Shown: positions 1-6,318, counted from the first letter of the stretch. The stretch is 10,168 bases of DNA from Phycisphaerales bacterium (GCA_003533825.1 DQCG01000083.1:1-10168), one strand, 5' to 3'. Made by a program: numbers and translations. Notes: generated by a model from the sequence alone, not told the origin.

Positions 1-203
1 ACTGTCTTGATTTTCAACACAGTCGCTACGCCTTTATTTGGGGATGTTGATTGCATACAGGTATTATATAATAAATTGCATAATATTTTTTAATTGGGAT
101 ATTTTTTTAAAGGAATATAACGTCTATAAAGATAGGGCTGATAGTTATATCGGAAGATATGTAAAGATAATAGGGAGATAATTTTGGAACTCGACGAGCG
201 TAG
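1..203. other. AT-rich leader before the SUMF1-fold gene
   Basis: I see no coding sequence in this stretch. It is very AT-rich from about 61 to 180 and contains several -10-like hexamers, such as TATAAT at 67-72 and TATAAC at 116-121. The best-spaced pairing I find is TTGGGA (94-99), a 16-nt spacer and TATAAC (116-121), which is a mediocre match to sigma70. The promoter of the downstream gene is probably here but cannot be pinned down. Confidence 0.4.
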
Positions 204-220
204 AAAGGAGCATCATTAGC

Positions 221-1210
221 ATGAGAATTTTGAAAATCATCCGTGCCGCCCTATTGACTCTTGCGTTGGGGCTTTTAATGTATTGTCCCGACGTTATGGG
301 AAAAGAAACCGGTGGAGTAGCTGAGAAGAATTCTACGCATCCGAAGCTGGTGCATGTCGAAGGCGGCACCTTCTTAATGGGAGATGTACTGGCTGATGGC
401 GATCGAGCTATGCTGGCTGAGACGCCCGTCCATGAAGTCGAGCTTGGCAGCTTCCTGCTCTCGCCGTATGAGGTTACTGTAGCAGAGTTTCGAAAATTCG
501 TCGAAGAAACCGGATTCAAAACCAAAGCAGAAACGGATGGGCAGGGAAAAGCTACTAAGGAGATGATTGAGAAGGGATGGACTAAGTACCCCAATTTCAA
601 AGCGCATTGGTTTAAGCAGACAGACCGGCATCCGGCGGTCTGGATTGCCTGGGAAGATGCCATTGTTTACTGTAACTGGCTGAGCAGGCAGCATGGTCTT
701 CCGGCTGCCTACAATGAATCGACGGGACAGCTCCTCGATAAAGACGGAAATGTCACAACCGACGTACGGCAGGTGCTGGGTTTTCGCCTGCCCACTGAAG
801 CTGAATGGGAGTATGCCGCCAGGGAAAGAGGTAAGAAAGTTCGATTCGGCAATGGTAAGAACGTTGCCAGACCGGATGAAATAAACTTCGATGCCCGTAA
901 GGCGGAAAAGAAATACACCGTCAAAGGCGAGTACCGCCAGGCGACTACTCCTGTCGGAAGTTTCGCTCCTAATGCGCTGGGACTCTATGACATGAGCGGA
1001 AATGCCTGGGAATGGTTTTCGGATAGCGGCGTAGATTACCCTGATAAAAAGGTAACAAATCCGTATGCTCTCAATAAGGACGGCCACATGGCTCGAGGCG
1101 GCAACTGGGATTCGGGAGCTGACGGGTGCCGTGTTACAACCCGCATCAACTGGTGGCTGAATACCATGTGCGCAGCAACCGGGTTCCGAATTGCCCGTAC
1201 GGCCGACTGA
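221..1210 (+). CDS. Secreted formylglycine-generating-enzyme-fold (SUMF1/FGE-sulfatase domain) protein
   Basis: A 329-residue protein with a basic, hydrophobic N-terminus (residues 1-27) typical of a Sec signal peptide or membrane anchor. There is no lipobox cysteine, so it should act outside the cytoplasm. The rest is one FGE-sulfatase domain: GGTFLMGD (48-55), PYEVTVAEFRKFVEETGF (82-99), HPAVWIAWEDAIVYCNWLS (137-155), GFRLPTEAEWEYAARERG (187-204), the hallmark LGLYDMSGNAWEW (253-265) and ARGGNWDSG (291-299). True formylglycine-generating enzymes use two copper-binding cysteines just after the GGS motif. Here the first position aligns to Ser298 and only Cys303 remains, so sulfatase activation is unlikely and the protein is probably a structural or binding relative. 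The start is supported by AAAGGAG at 204-210, 10 nt upstream. No sulfatase gene lies nearby. Family assignment is firm; function is unknown. Confidence 0.93.
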   Translation: MRILKIIRAALLTLALGLLMYCPDVMGKETGGVAEKNSTHPKLVHVEGGTFLMGDVLADGDRAMLAETPVHEVELGSFLLSPYEVTVAEFRKFVEETGFKTKAETDGQGKATKEMIEKGWTKYPNFKAHWFKQTDRHPAVWIAWEDAIVYCNWLSRQHGLPAAYNESTGQLLDKDGNVTTDVRQVLGFRLPTEAEWEYAARERGKKVRFGNGKNVARPDEINFDARKAEKKYTVKGEYRQATTPVGSFAPNALGLYDMSGNAWEWFSDSGVDYPDKKVTNPYALNKDGHMARGGNWDSGADGCRVTTRINWWLNTMCAATGFRIARTAD

Positions 1211-1520
1211 TTCAAAGACAAGGAACAGGCCAGAGAAGGCCAGATAAAACACTGGAGCAGAAAAAAAACAAGCCTTGATAGAAGGAAATCTCGAAGAATT
1301 ACACAGACTCAGTATACCAACAAACTAATCCGGTAAATCATCACAGCAAGCGACATATCAGATTGTCGTAATCATTGAGCCCTTCTACTCAAGTGTGCGT
1401 ATCATCCTTTTATTCCCTATTGAAGTATCTGAATTAAGCTATGATAGAGGCTTTTATTTTGTATGTTTTGACACATAGGCTTTTTTTTACGAAAAATTTC
1501 GAATTATTTAAGAAAATTAA
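1211..1520. other. Gene-free spacer before the XRE/ImmA cassette
   Basis: About 310 bases without a credible coding sequence. The only structure I see is a weak terminator-like element at 1462-1488: a 5-bp AT-rich stem (TATGT at 1462-1466 with ACATA at 1473-1477), then GGC and a run of eight T. Base composition becomes more AT-rich towards the right, in line with the accessory genes that follow. Confidence 0.4.
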
Positions 1521-1549
1521 TTGACAATCTGAAGAAAGTGTTGTATATT
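1521..1549 (+). promoter_or_regulatory. Sigma70-type promoter of the XRE/DUF2188/ImmA operon
   Basis: The -35 box TTGACA (1521-1526) is a perfect consensus. A 17-nt spacer follows, then the -10 box TATATT (1544-1549), a 5/6 match. The predicted start of transcription is near 1556, about 54 nt before the repressor start codon. The -10 box and the start point are buried in the first operator. Confidence 0.75.
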
Positions 1550-1582
1550 TTACACAACAGGTGTTGTAGAATTATTACAACA
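1539..1582. promoter_or_regulatory. Two tandem 21-bp palindromic operators
   Basis: Operator 1 (1539-1559) reads TGTTGTA, 7 nt, CACAACA. Operator 2 (1562-1582) reads TGTTGTA, 7 nt, TACAACA and is a perfect 7-bp inverted repeat. Both sites have the same length, both are followed by G, and only 2 nt separate them, so their centres are 23 bp apart, about two helical turns on the same DNA face. They cover the -10 box, the transcription start and the early leader of the promoter at 1521-1549. This is the expected layout for cooperative autorepression by the XRE protein encoded immediately downstream; that pairing is inference. Confidence 0.75.
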
Positions 1583-1609
1583 GTAACTTGGTAGTAGAAA
1601 GGGTTGAAA

Positions 1610-2023
1610 ATGGATACGGGCCGGGACAATACATTCGGGCATTTCTTCAAAGAAATGCGGTTAAAAACAGGATTAAGTTTAAGACGATTTTGCATGGAGC
1701 ATAATCTAGATCCAGGGAATATAAGCAGAATTGAACGAGGAATTGCCTCACCTCCGCAATCAAGAGATAAGCTCGCGGAATATGCAAGCTATCTTGGTAT
1801 TGACAAGGATTCTGATGATTGGTACGACTTCTTTGATTATGCAGCGGCCGCAACAGGGAGAATTCCCCAAGACGTCATGAGTGATGAGGAACTTGTGAAG
1901 AAACTTCCTGTTGTATTTCGAACGCTGCGAGGACAAAAACTATCTGTTGAGAAATTACATGAGTTAGCGGAATCTGTCAGAACTTCAGAAAGGAGTCATA
2001 AAAATGAGCAAAGGAAAAGATAG
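1610..2023 (+). CDS. XRE-family helix-turn-helix transcriptional regulator
   Basis: A 137-residue cytoplasmic DNA-binding protein. Residues 12-65 form a Cro/C1-type HTH: KEMRLKTGLSLRRFCMEH, then the recognition-helix region DPGNISRIERG (35-45), then the usual hydrophobic last helix ending YLGI. The C-terminal part (about 66-125) carries GRIPQDVMSDEELVKKLP and VVFRTLRGQK, a helical extension that recurs in XRE proteins encoded beside ImmA-like peptidases (my recollection of the family). ATG 1610 is preferred over an in-frame TTG at 1604 because AAAGGG (1598-1603) sits 6 nt upstream of the ATG and would abut the TTG. It is first in a three-gene operon and overlaps the next gene by 20 nt. It probably binds the twin operators upstream and represses its own operon. 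The basic tail (HKNEQRKR) lies in the overlap. Confidence 0.93.
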   Translation: MDTGRDNTFGHFFKEMRLKTGLSLRRFCMEHNLDPGNISRIERGIASPPQSRDKLAEYASYLGIDKDSDDWYDFFDYAAAATGRIPQDVMSDEELVKKLPVVFRTLRGQKLSVEKLHELAESVRTSERSHKNEQRKR

Positions 2024-2252
2024 GACAGTATCCAGACGTAGTGATGGTCAATGGTCTAACAAGCGAATCGACTCAAACAGAGCGTCAAGCCTCCACAGAA
2101 CACAAAGTGAAGCGAACAGAGCAGCAAAAGAAATGCTTCAAAACCAAGGTGGTGGAGAGCTAACAACAATGGGGCTCGACGGGAGAATCAGAAGTAAGGA
2201 CACGATCTCACCAGGTAATGATCCTTGCCCGCCAAGGGATAGAGAACATTAG
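2004..2252 (+). CDS. DUF2188-domain small protein
   Basis: An 82-residue basic protein with the layout of DUF2188: a short strand TVSRRSDGQWSNKR (8-21), a helix containing SEANRAAKEMLQNQ (35-48), then GELTTMGLDGRIRSKDTI (51-68) and a terminal DPCPPRD (73-79). In this family the last two blocks are usually 'EL..hg.dGkI...' and 'DP.PP'. No biochemical role is established for the family that I know of. The start at 2004 is backed by GAAAGGAG (1988-1995), 8 nt upstream. It begins inside the 3' end of the XRE gene, which implies co-transcription and possibly translational coupling. Placed between a repressor and its likely protease, it could be a regulatory partner or an effector; both are speculation. 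Confidence 0.85.
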   Translation: MSKGKDRTVSRRSDGQWSNKRIDSNRASSLHRTQSEANRAAKEMLQNQGGGELTTMGLDGRIRSKDTISPGNDPCPPRDREH

Positions 2253-2319
2253 CTTCTTGGATTGTGTCCCCAAACGATGGGAATAACGTTGTCAATGAGT
2301 TTCGTGGGATTATTTTCCT

Positions 2320-2955
2320 ATGACAACATTAAATGTTCAGTTTTTACCAAAGTCCGTTCTGGCTAAAGAGGCTTCTTCTTTTCTAAGCCAGAATGAACTT
2401 ACAGAAATTCCAATTGATATTGAATTTGTAGCTGAATGCAACTATAAGATACATATAGTTCCATTTGCGAGTTTGCTAAAAGAGTATGGTATTGATGGTT
2501 ATTCTGCATCGGATTTCAGTGCAATATATGTCGATGAGTTTGTATACAACCAGAGGCCGACTCGCTTGCGTTTTACGGTAGCCCATGAACTTGGCCATAG
2601 AGTACTTCATGAGAAGTACCTTAGTATGCTTAAGTTTTCATCAATAAACCAGTGGATTGAAGTAATATTGAACAATTTGGATCGCTCAGATTATGAAAAG
2701 ATGGAATATCAAGCTAATGCCTTTGCTGGCTTAGTTCTTGTTCCACAAGATCATCTTGAGGTCCGGTTCAAGAATATGTTGCACACGCTAACGACTCTAA
2801 TAGAAGAAGCAAAAGCTAATGGACTTGCAAGGAACGATTATCTTGATACTGTCATCTACACAATTGCTGACGAATTGTCCTCCCAATTTGAAGTCTCTCT
2901 CGATGTTTTGACAATAAGGATTAAATCTGCTTCATTAGATGAGTTGATTCCGTAG
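2320..2955 (+). CDS. ImmA/IrrE-family (COG2856) zinc metallopeptidase
   Basis: A 211-residue soluble metallopeptidase. The zinc site is clear: HELGH at residues 89-93 within RFTVAHELGHRVLH, with the third ligand Glu129 in EYQANAFAGLVLVP (129-142), the family's 'ExxAxxFA..LL.P' helix. The C-terminus QFEVSLDVLTIRI (189-201) matches the small winged-helix-like module common in these proteins. Relatives include ImmA, which cleaves the ICEBs1 repressor ImmR, and IrrE/PprI, which cleaves the XRE-type repressor DdrO. By analogy, this enzyme should cut or inactivate the XRE protein two genes upstream. A 67-nt gap separates it from the DUF2188 gene. No clear Shine-Dalgarno precedes the ATG (only GGGA at 2306-2309), so expression may be deliberately low. 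An in-frame stop at 2296-2298 and the lack of other start codons fix the start. Confidence 0.95.
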   Translation: MTTLNVQFLPKSVLAKEASSFLSQNELTEIPIDIEFVAECNYKIHIVPFASLLKEYGIDGYSASDFSAIYVDEFVYNQRPTRLRFTVAHELGHRVLHEKYLSMLKFSSINQWIEVILNNLDRSDYEKMEYQANAFAGLVLVPQDHLEVRFKNMLHTLTTLIEEAKANGLARNDYLDTVIYTIADELSSQFEVSLDVLTIRIKSASLDELIP

Positions 2956-3079
2956 CCAAAATTGCATTAGCTTACAATTTACTTGTTCAAATGGTTTGGG
3001 TACCTTTTTTGCGCTCCGATATGCCGGGCAGACTCAAACTCCCTATGATAGGTATTGCACTTAGCCTCCAAGATTTCTC

Positions 3080-3108
3080 TTGAAATTTATTCCTTCCCGC
3101 CTTATCAT
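3080..3108 (+). promoter_or_regulatory. Candidate sigma70-type promoter for the membrane-anchored protein
   Basis: TTGAAA (3080-3085), a 17-nt spacer and TATCAT (3103-3108) each match the consensus 5/6. Transcription would begin near 3115, about 39 nt before the start codon at 3154. I see no copy of the TGTTGTA operator here, so the downstream gene may not be directly controlled by the XRE protein. Confidence 0.45.
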
Positions 3109-3153
3109 GCAACCACTTGGCGGAGAGTAGGTGTTACAAAAAAGGAGACAGCC

Positions 3154-3918
3154 ATGGAAAAAAAGAAGCAACCAATAAAAAAGGGTCAGACTGACGGTGC
3201 ACCTAATAAAGTCAACGATGTTGTAACGCCTGAAAAGACAACGCTGGCCGACAAAGGCATCAAAACAACAGAAGTCTGTATGTACGTCTGGATATTCCTC
3301 AAGTTTTGCTGGTGTTGGTTGAAGAAGCACTTTTCTGAATTCATCGTGACTATGTTTGGGGTTTGGGCTGCTTTTTATTTATCGGGGTGGGGCGGCCAAG
3401 TGGCACTCGACAAAACCACTCAGCAAAGGTTGCAACTTACCTACATGGAGAACCTATATAATGGAATTTCTGCCAAAGAAATCCTCGACACGTATGCGGA
3501 TGCAAACAGTCTTGGCATCAATGTGAACCGACCCAATTCAACTGCTGCTCTCGCCGCTTTTCAAGATTCAAACGTTCTGCAATTTCTTCCGATTCATAAA
3601 GTCTCTCTGTTGAGATCCTATATGAATTCTATAAGCACCTTAAACCAATCTCTACAGGTGTACCAAGGGCTCTTGGAAACTCAGAACTACAGAAGGACAA
3701 CGCAAGCGAAGGAATCCAGACAGAACGTCCACGAGAATGCTGCTGCTGTGTTCGCCATGTCTTTCGTTTTGCTGGAAGAGCTGAAGGAGTATCATGATGA
3801 GCAGTCGCCCGATTGGGAGAACATAAAGAGGATAGAAAATCGTATCAAGTTAGTCAAGGGAAAGGCCTTGAAAGGCGAAGTCACTCTATCCAAGGGACTA
3901 ACGGGACCTCGAGAGTAG
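3154..3918 (+). CDS. Unrecognised membrane-anchored protein
   Basis: A 254-residue protein that I do not recognise. Residues 1-40 are charged and rich in Lys and Thr, so probably cytoplasmic. Residues 43-57 (MYVWIFLKFCWCWLK) form an aromatic, cysteine-containing amphipathic or membrane-embedded stretch. Residues 60-79 (FSEFIVTMFGVWAAFYLSGW) are a clear transmembrane helix. The remaining 175 residues are soluble, mostly helical, with Gln/Leu-rich segments (155-180, 195-213) and a charged C-terminal helix (215-242), suggesting a coiled-coil or helical bundle on one side of the membrane. An in-frame ORF extends back to 3055, but AAAGGAG at 3141-3147, 6 nt before ATG 3154, decides the start. It has its own promoter-like sequence and lies just behind the XRE/DUF2188/ImmA cassette, with similar AT-rich composition. 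A role as a membrane effector of that cassette is possible but unsupported by any motif. Confidence 0.8.
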   Translation: MEKKKQPIKKGQTDGAPNKVNDVVTPEKTTLADKGIKTTEVCMYVWIFLKFCWCWLKKHFSEFIVTMFGVWAAFYLSGWGGQVALDKTTQQRLQLTYMENLYNGISAKEILDTYADANSLGINVNRPNSTAALAAFQDSNVLQFLPIHKVSLLRSYMNSISTLNQSLQVYQGLLETQNYRRTTQAKESRQNVHENAAAVFAMSFVLLEELKEYHDEQSPDWENIKRIENRIKLVKGKALKGEVTLSKGLTGPRE

Positions 3919-3949
3919 CTAAGAGAGGCTTAGATTTCTTCAAACCCGG

Positions 3950-3989
3950 CCAAGTTTTCCCCTTGCGCTCCCAAACTGGCTTTGTTAAG
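3950..3989 (+). terminator. Possible terminator hairpin after the membrane protein gene
   Basis: The segment GCCA-a-GTTT pairs with AAACTGGC across a 15-nt loop, an 8-bp stem with one bulged base, followed by a short T-rich run (TTTGTT). It sits between the membrane protein stop at 3918 and the next gene. The stem is modest and the T run short, so this is a weak call. Confidence 0.25.
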
Positions 3990-4019
3990 ATCAATTGAAA
4001 ATGTAGAGAGGCAGTACAG

Positions 4020-4364
4020 ATGGCCGTATCGGATGAATTTTTGGATTATGTTATCGACCAGCTTGCGGGCTGGGGGCAGGTTTCGGCTCGCAAGATGTTC
4101 GGCGGGGCCGGGCTTTATTGCGATGGGGCGATGTTCGGGCTTGTCGCCGACGATGTGGCTTATCTTAAGGTCGATGACTCGAATCGAGAGGATTTCGTGA
4201 AGGCCGGGTCGTCGGCCTTCAATCCGTATCCAGAGAAGGACAAAACATACATCATGTCATATTATGAAATCCCCGCCGATGTCCTGGAAGACCGGGAACT
4301 TCTCAGCAAATGGGCACAGCGTGCCCTGGCCGTAGCACGAATGAAAAAGGGTAGGGTGCGATGA
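4020..4364 (+). CDS. TfoX/Sxy N-terminal domain protein
   Basis: A 114-residue protein made of a single TfoX N-terminal domain. The hallmark block ARKMFGGAGLYCDGAMFGLV (23-42) is followed by DDVAYLKVDDSNREDF (44-59), SAFNPYPEKDKTYIMSYYEIP (64-84) and a final helix with ELLSKWAQRALAVARMKKG. The length is normal for stand-alone domain proteins, which lack the C-terminal half of the competence regulator Sxy/TfoX; a competence role should not be assumed. AGAGAGG (4005-4011) is 8 nt upstream of the ATG. The last four codons (Gly-Arg-Val-Arg) and the TGA stop overlap the REPIN-like palindrome that begins at 4351, so the repeat appears to have replaced or supplied the natural end of the gene. Base composition is higher in G+C than the preceding cassette, suggesting a return to the core chromosome. 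Confidence 0.95.
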   Translation: MAVSDEFLDYVIDQLAGWGQVSARKMFGGAGLYCDGAMFGLVADDVAYLKVDDSNREDFVKAGSSAFNPYPEKDKTYIMSYYEIPADVLEDRELLSKWAQRALAVARMKKGRVR

Positions 4365-4427
4365 ATCGCACCAATCATGGGAGAATAAACAGGAATAATT
4401 GAAGTGGTGCGATTCATCGCACCCTAC
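4351..4427. repeat. REPIN-like double palindrome (REP + inverted REP)
   Basis: Two perfect 23-bp inverted arms (4351-4373 and 4405-4427) flank a 31-nt centre. Each arm is itself a hairpin: GTAG at the foot, then GGTGCGAT-GA-ATCGCACC, an 8-bp stem with a 2-nt centre. A GTAG tetranucleotide at the 5' foot of a short imperfect or perfect hairpin is the signature of REP sequences mobilised by RAYT (TnpA-REP, Y1 HUH) transposases, and a head-to-head pair is a REPIN/BIME. No transposase is encoded in this window, so this copy would be non-autonomous. It overlaps the last codons of the TfoX-domain gene and could also terminate transcription in both directions. Confidence 0.75.
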
Positions 4428-4850
4428 GAGTTCGAAGTCCATCGCTCCAATCACGAACCACACGCAGCAAGTTGCTTCTCATGGAGATTTTTTTAAATTC
4501 TCTCGACTTTTCGACTGAATATTCGTATAATATATAACTAATTCGTATGTCGTATAATGAATTGAGAATTTTGCCTTTTAACTTTTGCCTTATTTCATAT
4601 ACACCTTTGTGGCTTAGTGCCTTTGTGGCTAATAGCCTTTTGAAAAAACAAAGCCAATTTGCCGGCGGATTAAAATGTCGCAAAGTCTTATATGAAAGGA
4701 ATTTATAGCATTATGCCGCACTGCGAAGCACAAAAAAACAAACCCAATTCAAAGCCAATTTCGAGACAACTATAACTATTTTCCTTGCGCCGCTGGGCGG
4801 GTGTCGTTAGAATATGCAAAAATTTATAAACCGCTTTTATGTGCCTAAAC
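4428..4850. repeat. Repeat-rich, apparently non-coding spacer
   Basis: I see no credible gene here. Two near-tandem copies of CCTTTGTGGCT lie at about 4589-4625. Two related A-rich tracts (about 4642-4660 and 4731-4765) both contain 'caaagccaattt'; the second also has 'caaacccaattc'. A doubled 'TCGTATAAT' lies at about 4523-4558, giving -10-like boxes; TCGACT (4503-4508), 17 nt and TATAAT (4526-4531) could be a weak promoter with nothing obvious behind it. From memory, the reverse complement of the CTTTGTGGCT tract (peptide-like 'ATKALSHK') and the 'KNKPNSKP'-like tract resemble dispersed intergenic repeats often mis-annotated as short proteins in planctomycete-type genomes; that link is inference. 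Confidence 0.45.
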
Positions 4851-4871
4851 AAGGATAAACGGGAATCGATT

Positions 4872-6011
4872 ATGGATGAAATGCAGACAGGAATGTCGGA
4901 AAGTAAACAGCAGGCCCGGATTGCGGGTCGTGTGATATCTATCGATGCGCTTCGCGGTTTCGATATGTTCTTCATTATCGGGGGCGAGAGGATCTTAGCC
5001 AGCCTGGATAATGTGTTCAACCGACCGGAGACGGCGTGGATTAAAACGCAACTGACACACGTCAAATGGACGGGCTTTCGTTTTGAAGATTTGATAATGC
5101 CGCTGTTTTTGTTTATCGTCGGTGTGGTCATGCCATTTTCGTTCAATAAGCGTCTCGACGGCGGCCACGGAAAAACACGGCTCTACATGCACATCCTCAA
5201 ACGCACCGTGATTCTGTTCGTTCTCGGGATGATCGCGCAGGGGCACCTGCTCGAATACGACATCTCGAAGCTGCACATCTACTCCAACACCCTGCAGGCC
5301 ATCGCGGCGGGATACCTCATTGCGGCTATAATCATGCTCAATCTGGGCCTGAGATGGCAGATCGCCACCACGGGCATTCTGCTGGTGCTGTTCTGGGCGT
5401 TGATGATGCTGGTTCCGGTCCCCGGCCACGGCGCGGGTGTTCTGACGCCGGATGGAAACCTCGCAATTTATATCGACCGAGTTATTTTCGGCCCCTTCAT
5501 AGACGGGACCGATCCGCCTTACACATGGATCCTGAGCAACATGACTTTTGGCTGTTCGGTCATGCTCGGCGTGATGGCGGGACACCTGCTGCGTTTGGAA
5601 AAAGTGGGTATCCGGAAGGTCCTCTGGCTCCTGGCGGCAGGGGGCGGCTGCATCGTCCTGGGCCTGGCCTGGAATCTGTGCTTCCCGATCATCAAGCACC
5701 TCTGGACGAGCTCCTTCGTTCTGTTCTCAGGCGGATTGTGCTTTATGCTGCTGGCGCTGTTCTACCTGGTAATCGATGTCCTCGGCTTTAAGATTTGGGC
5801 CTTCGGCTTTATAGTTATCGGGATGAACGCAATCGCAGTCTATATGGCGGTCCATATAGTCAACTTCCGCAATATCGGCGGCGTCTTCGTGGAAGGTCTG
5901 GAAAAATATTCCGGGAACTGGTATCCCTTAATTCATGCCGCAGCCGGATTTGCTGTCGTCTGGCTGATTCTATGGTGGATGTATCGCAAGAAATCGTTCA
6001 TTAAAATCTAA
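4872..6011 (+). CDS. DUF5009/HGSNAT-like multi-pass membrane acyltransferase
   Basis: A 379-residue integral membrane protein of the family related to heparan-alpha-glucosaminide N-acetyltransferase (COG4299/DUF5009). Family landmarks are RVISIDALRGFDMFFIIGGE (20-39), THVKWTGFRFEDLIMPLFLF (62-81) with His63 a candidate functional histidine, KRTVILFVLGMIAQGHL (110-126), IYSNTLQAIAAGYLIAA (136-152) and NMTFGCSVMLGVMAGHLLR (223-241). I count roughly nine to ten membrane segments, reaching the terminal WLILWWMYRKK. Members are thought to move acetyl groups from cytoplasmic acetyl-CoA to sugars across the membrane; the acceptor here is unknown. ATG 4872 is preferred (GGGA at 4861-4864, 7 nt upstream). 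ATG 4839, in frame, would add 11 charged residues with a poorer ribosome site. It is transcribed alone. Confidence 0.92.
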   Translation: MDEMQTGMSESKQQARIAGRVISIDALRGFDMFFIIGGERILASLDNVFNRPETAWIKTQLTHVKWTGFRFEDLIMPLFLFIVGVVMPFSFNKRLDGGHGKTRLYMHILKRTVILFVLGMIAQGHLLEYDISKLHIYSNTLQAIAAGYLIAAIIMLNLGLRWQIATTGILLVLFWALMMLVPVPGHGAGVLTPDGNLAIYIDRVIFGPFIDGTDPPYTWILSNMTFGCSVMLGVMAGHLLRLEKVGIRKVLWLLAAGGGCIVLGLAWNLCFPIIKHLWTSSFVLFSGGLCFMLLALFYLVIDVLGFKIWAFGFIVIGMNAIAVYMAVHIVNFRNIGGVFVEGLEKYSGNWYPLIHAAAGFAVVWLILWWMYRKKSFIKI

Positions 6012-6165
6012 AGCGAAAGGTCAGGTTCGAGAACAGTATCTTATCACTTAGTCACCATCGAAGAGGCATTTTCTGAGCGTGACAATTTTTTTCCGCCCCC
6101 GGGGCTTTATAGGGGATTCTGACACTGAAAAAGGGCTTTCCCGGATTATTTATGGATTTTTTTTA

Positions 6166-6193
6166 TTGACCTTTTCGGAGAAAATGTTATAAT
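6166..6193 (+). promoter_or_regulatory. Orphan near-consensus sigma70-type promoter
   Basis: TTGACC (6166-6171, 5/6), a 16-nt spacer and a perfect TATAAT (6188-6193), with a second TATAAT directly behind (6194-6199). Transcription would begin near 6200 on the + strand. No + strand gene follows before the convergent response-regulator gene, so the product would be non-coding or antisense to that gene's 3' end. Confidence 0.55.
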
Positions 6194-6199
6194 TATAAT

Positions 6200-6318
6200 A
6201 GCTTTTTCATTTTTGCCCCTGCTTTTCTCTTCCTTCTCCCCTCCCTCCGCAAAAAGCAGGGGTTTATATGCAATCGCTGCAAAAGACGAATTGTCACCCC
6301 CGAGGCGTGACGGTATTT
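6200..6318 (+). ncRNA. Candidate small RNA with pyrimidine-rich hairpin loop
   Basis: The RNA expected from the orphan promoter at 6166-6193 would fold a perfect 11-bp stem (CCCCTGCTTTT at 6216-6226 with AAAAGCAGGGG at 6252-6262). The stem closes a 25-nt loop made almost only of C and U, with repeated CCUCC, which is complementary to Shine-Dalgarno sequences. A second hairpin at 6293-6311 followed by GGTATTTTC might end the transcript, but the T run is short and the 3' end is a guess. C/U-rich loops that pair with ribosome-binding sites are a known small-RNA design in several bacteria; nothing here matches a named family that I recognise. The hairpin could instead be a processing or termination structure for the convergent genes. 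Confidence 0.3.

Noticed and set aside
374..1252. Long minus-strand open frame (292 codons) opposite the SUMF1-fold gene
   Set aside because: It is fully antisense to a well-supported gene, and its translation has no recognisable domain and poor start context.
1604..1609. TTG start for the XRE regulator
   Set aside because: The AAAGGG ribosome site ends at 1603, directly against the TTG, but is correctly spaced for ATG 1610.
3055..3153. 33-residue N-terminal extension of the membrane protein (start at 3055)
   Set aside because: ATG 3154 has a near-perfect Shine-Dalgarno at 6 nt, and the extension overlaps the predicted promoter.
4414..4683. 89-codon minus-strand open frame in the repeat-rich spacer
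   Set aside because: It reads through the REPIN arm and the CTTTGTGGCT repeats, and looks like translated intergenic repeat, not a gene.
4713..4775. 20-codon + strand mini-ORF (begins MPHCEAQKNK)
   Set aside because: Very short, with a ribosome site 12 nt away; it reads through the A-rich repeat tract, so it is probably repeat-derived.
4995..5699. Minus-strand open frame opposite the DUF5009 gene
   Set aside because: Its His/Gln/Arg/Asp-rich composition is the usual antisense shadow of a membrane-protein gene, with no domain.
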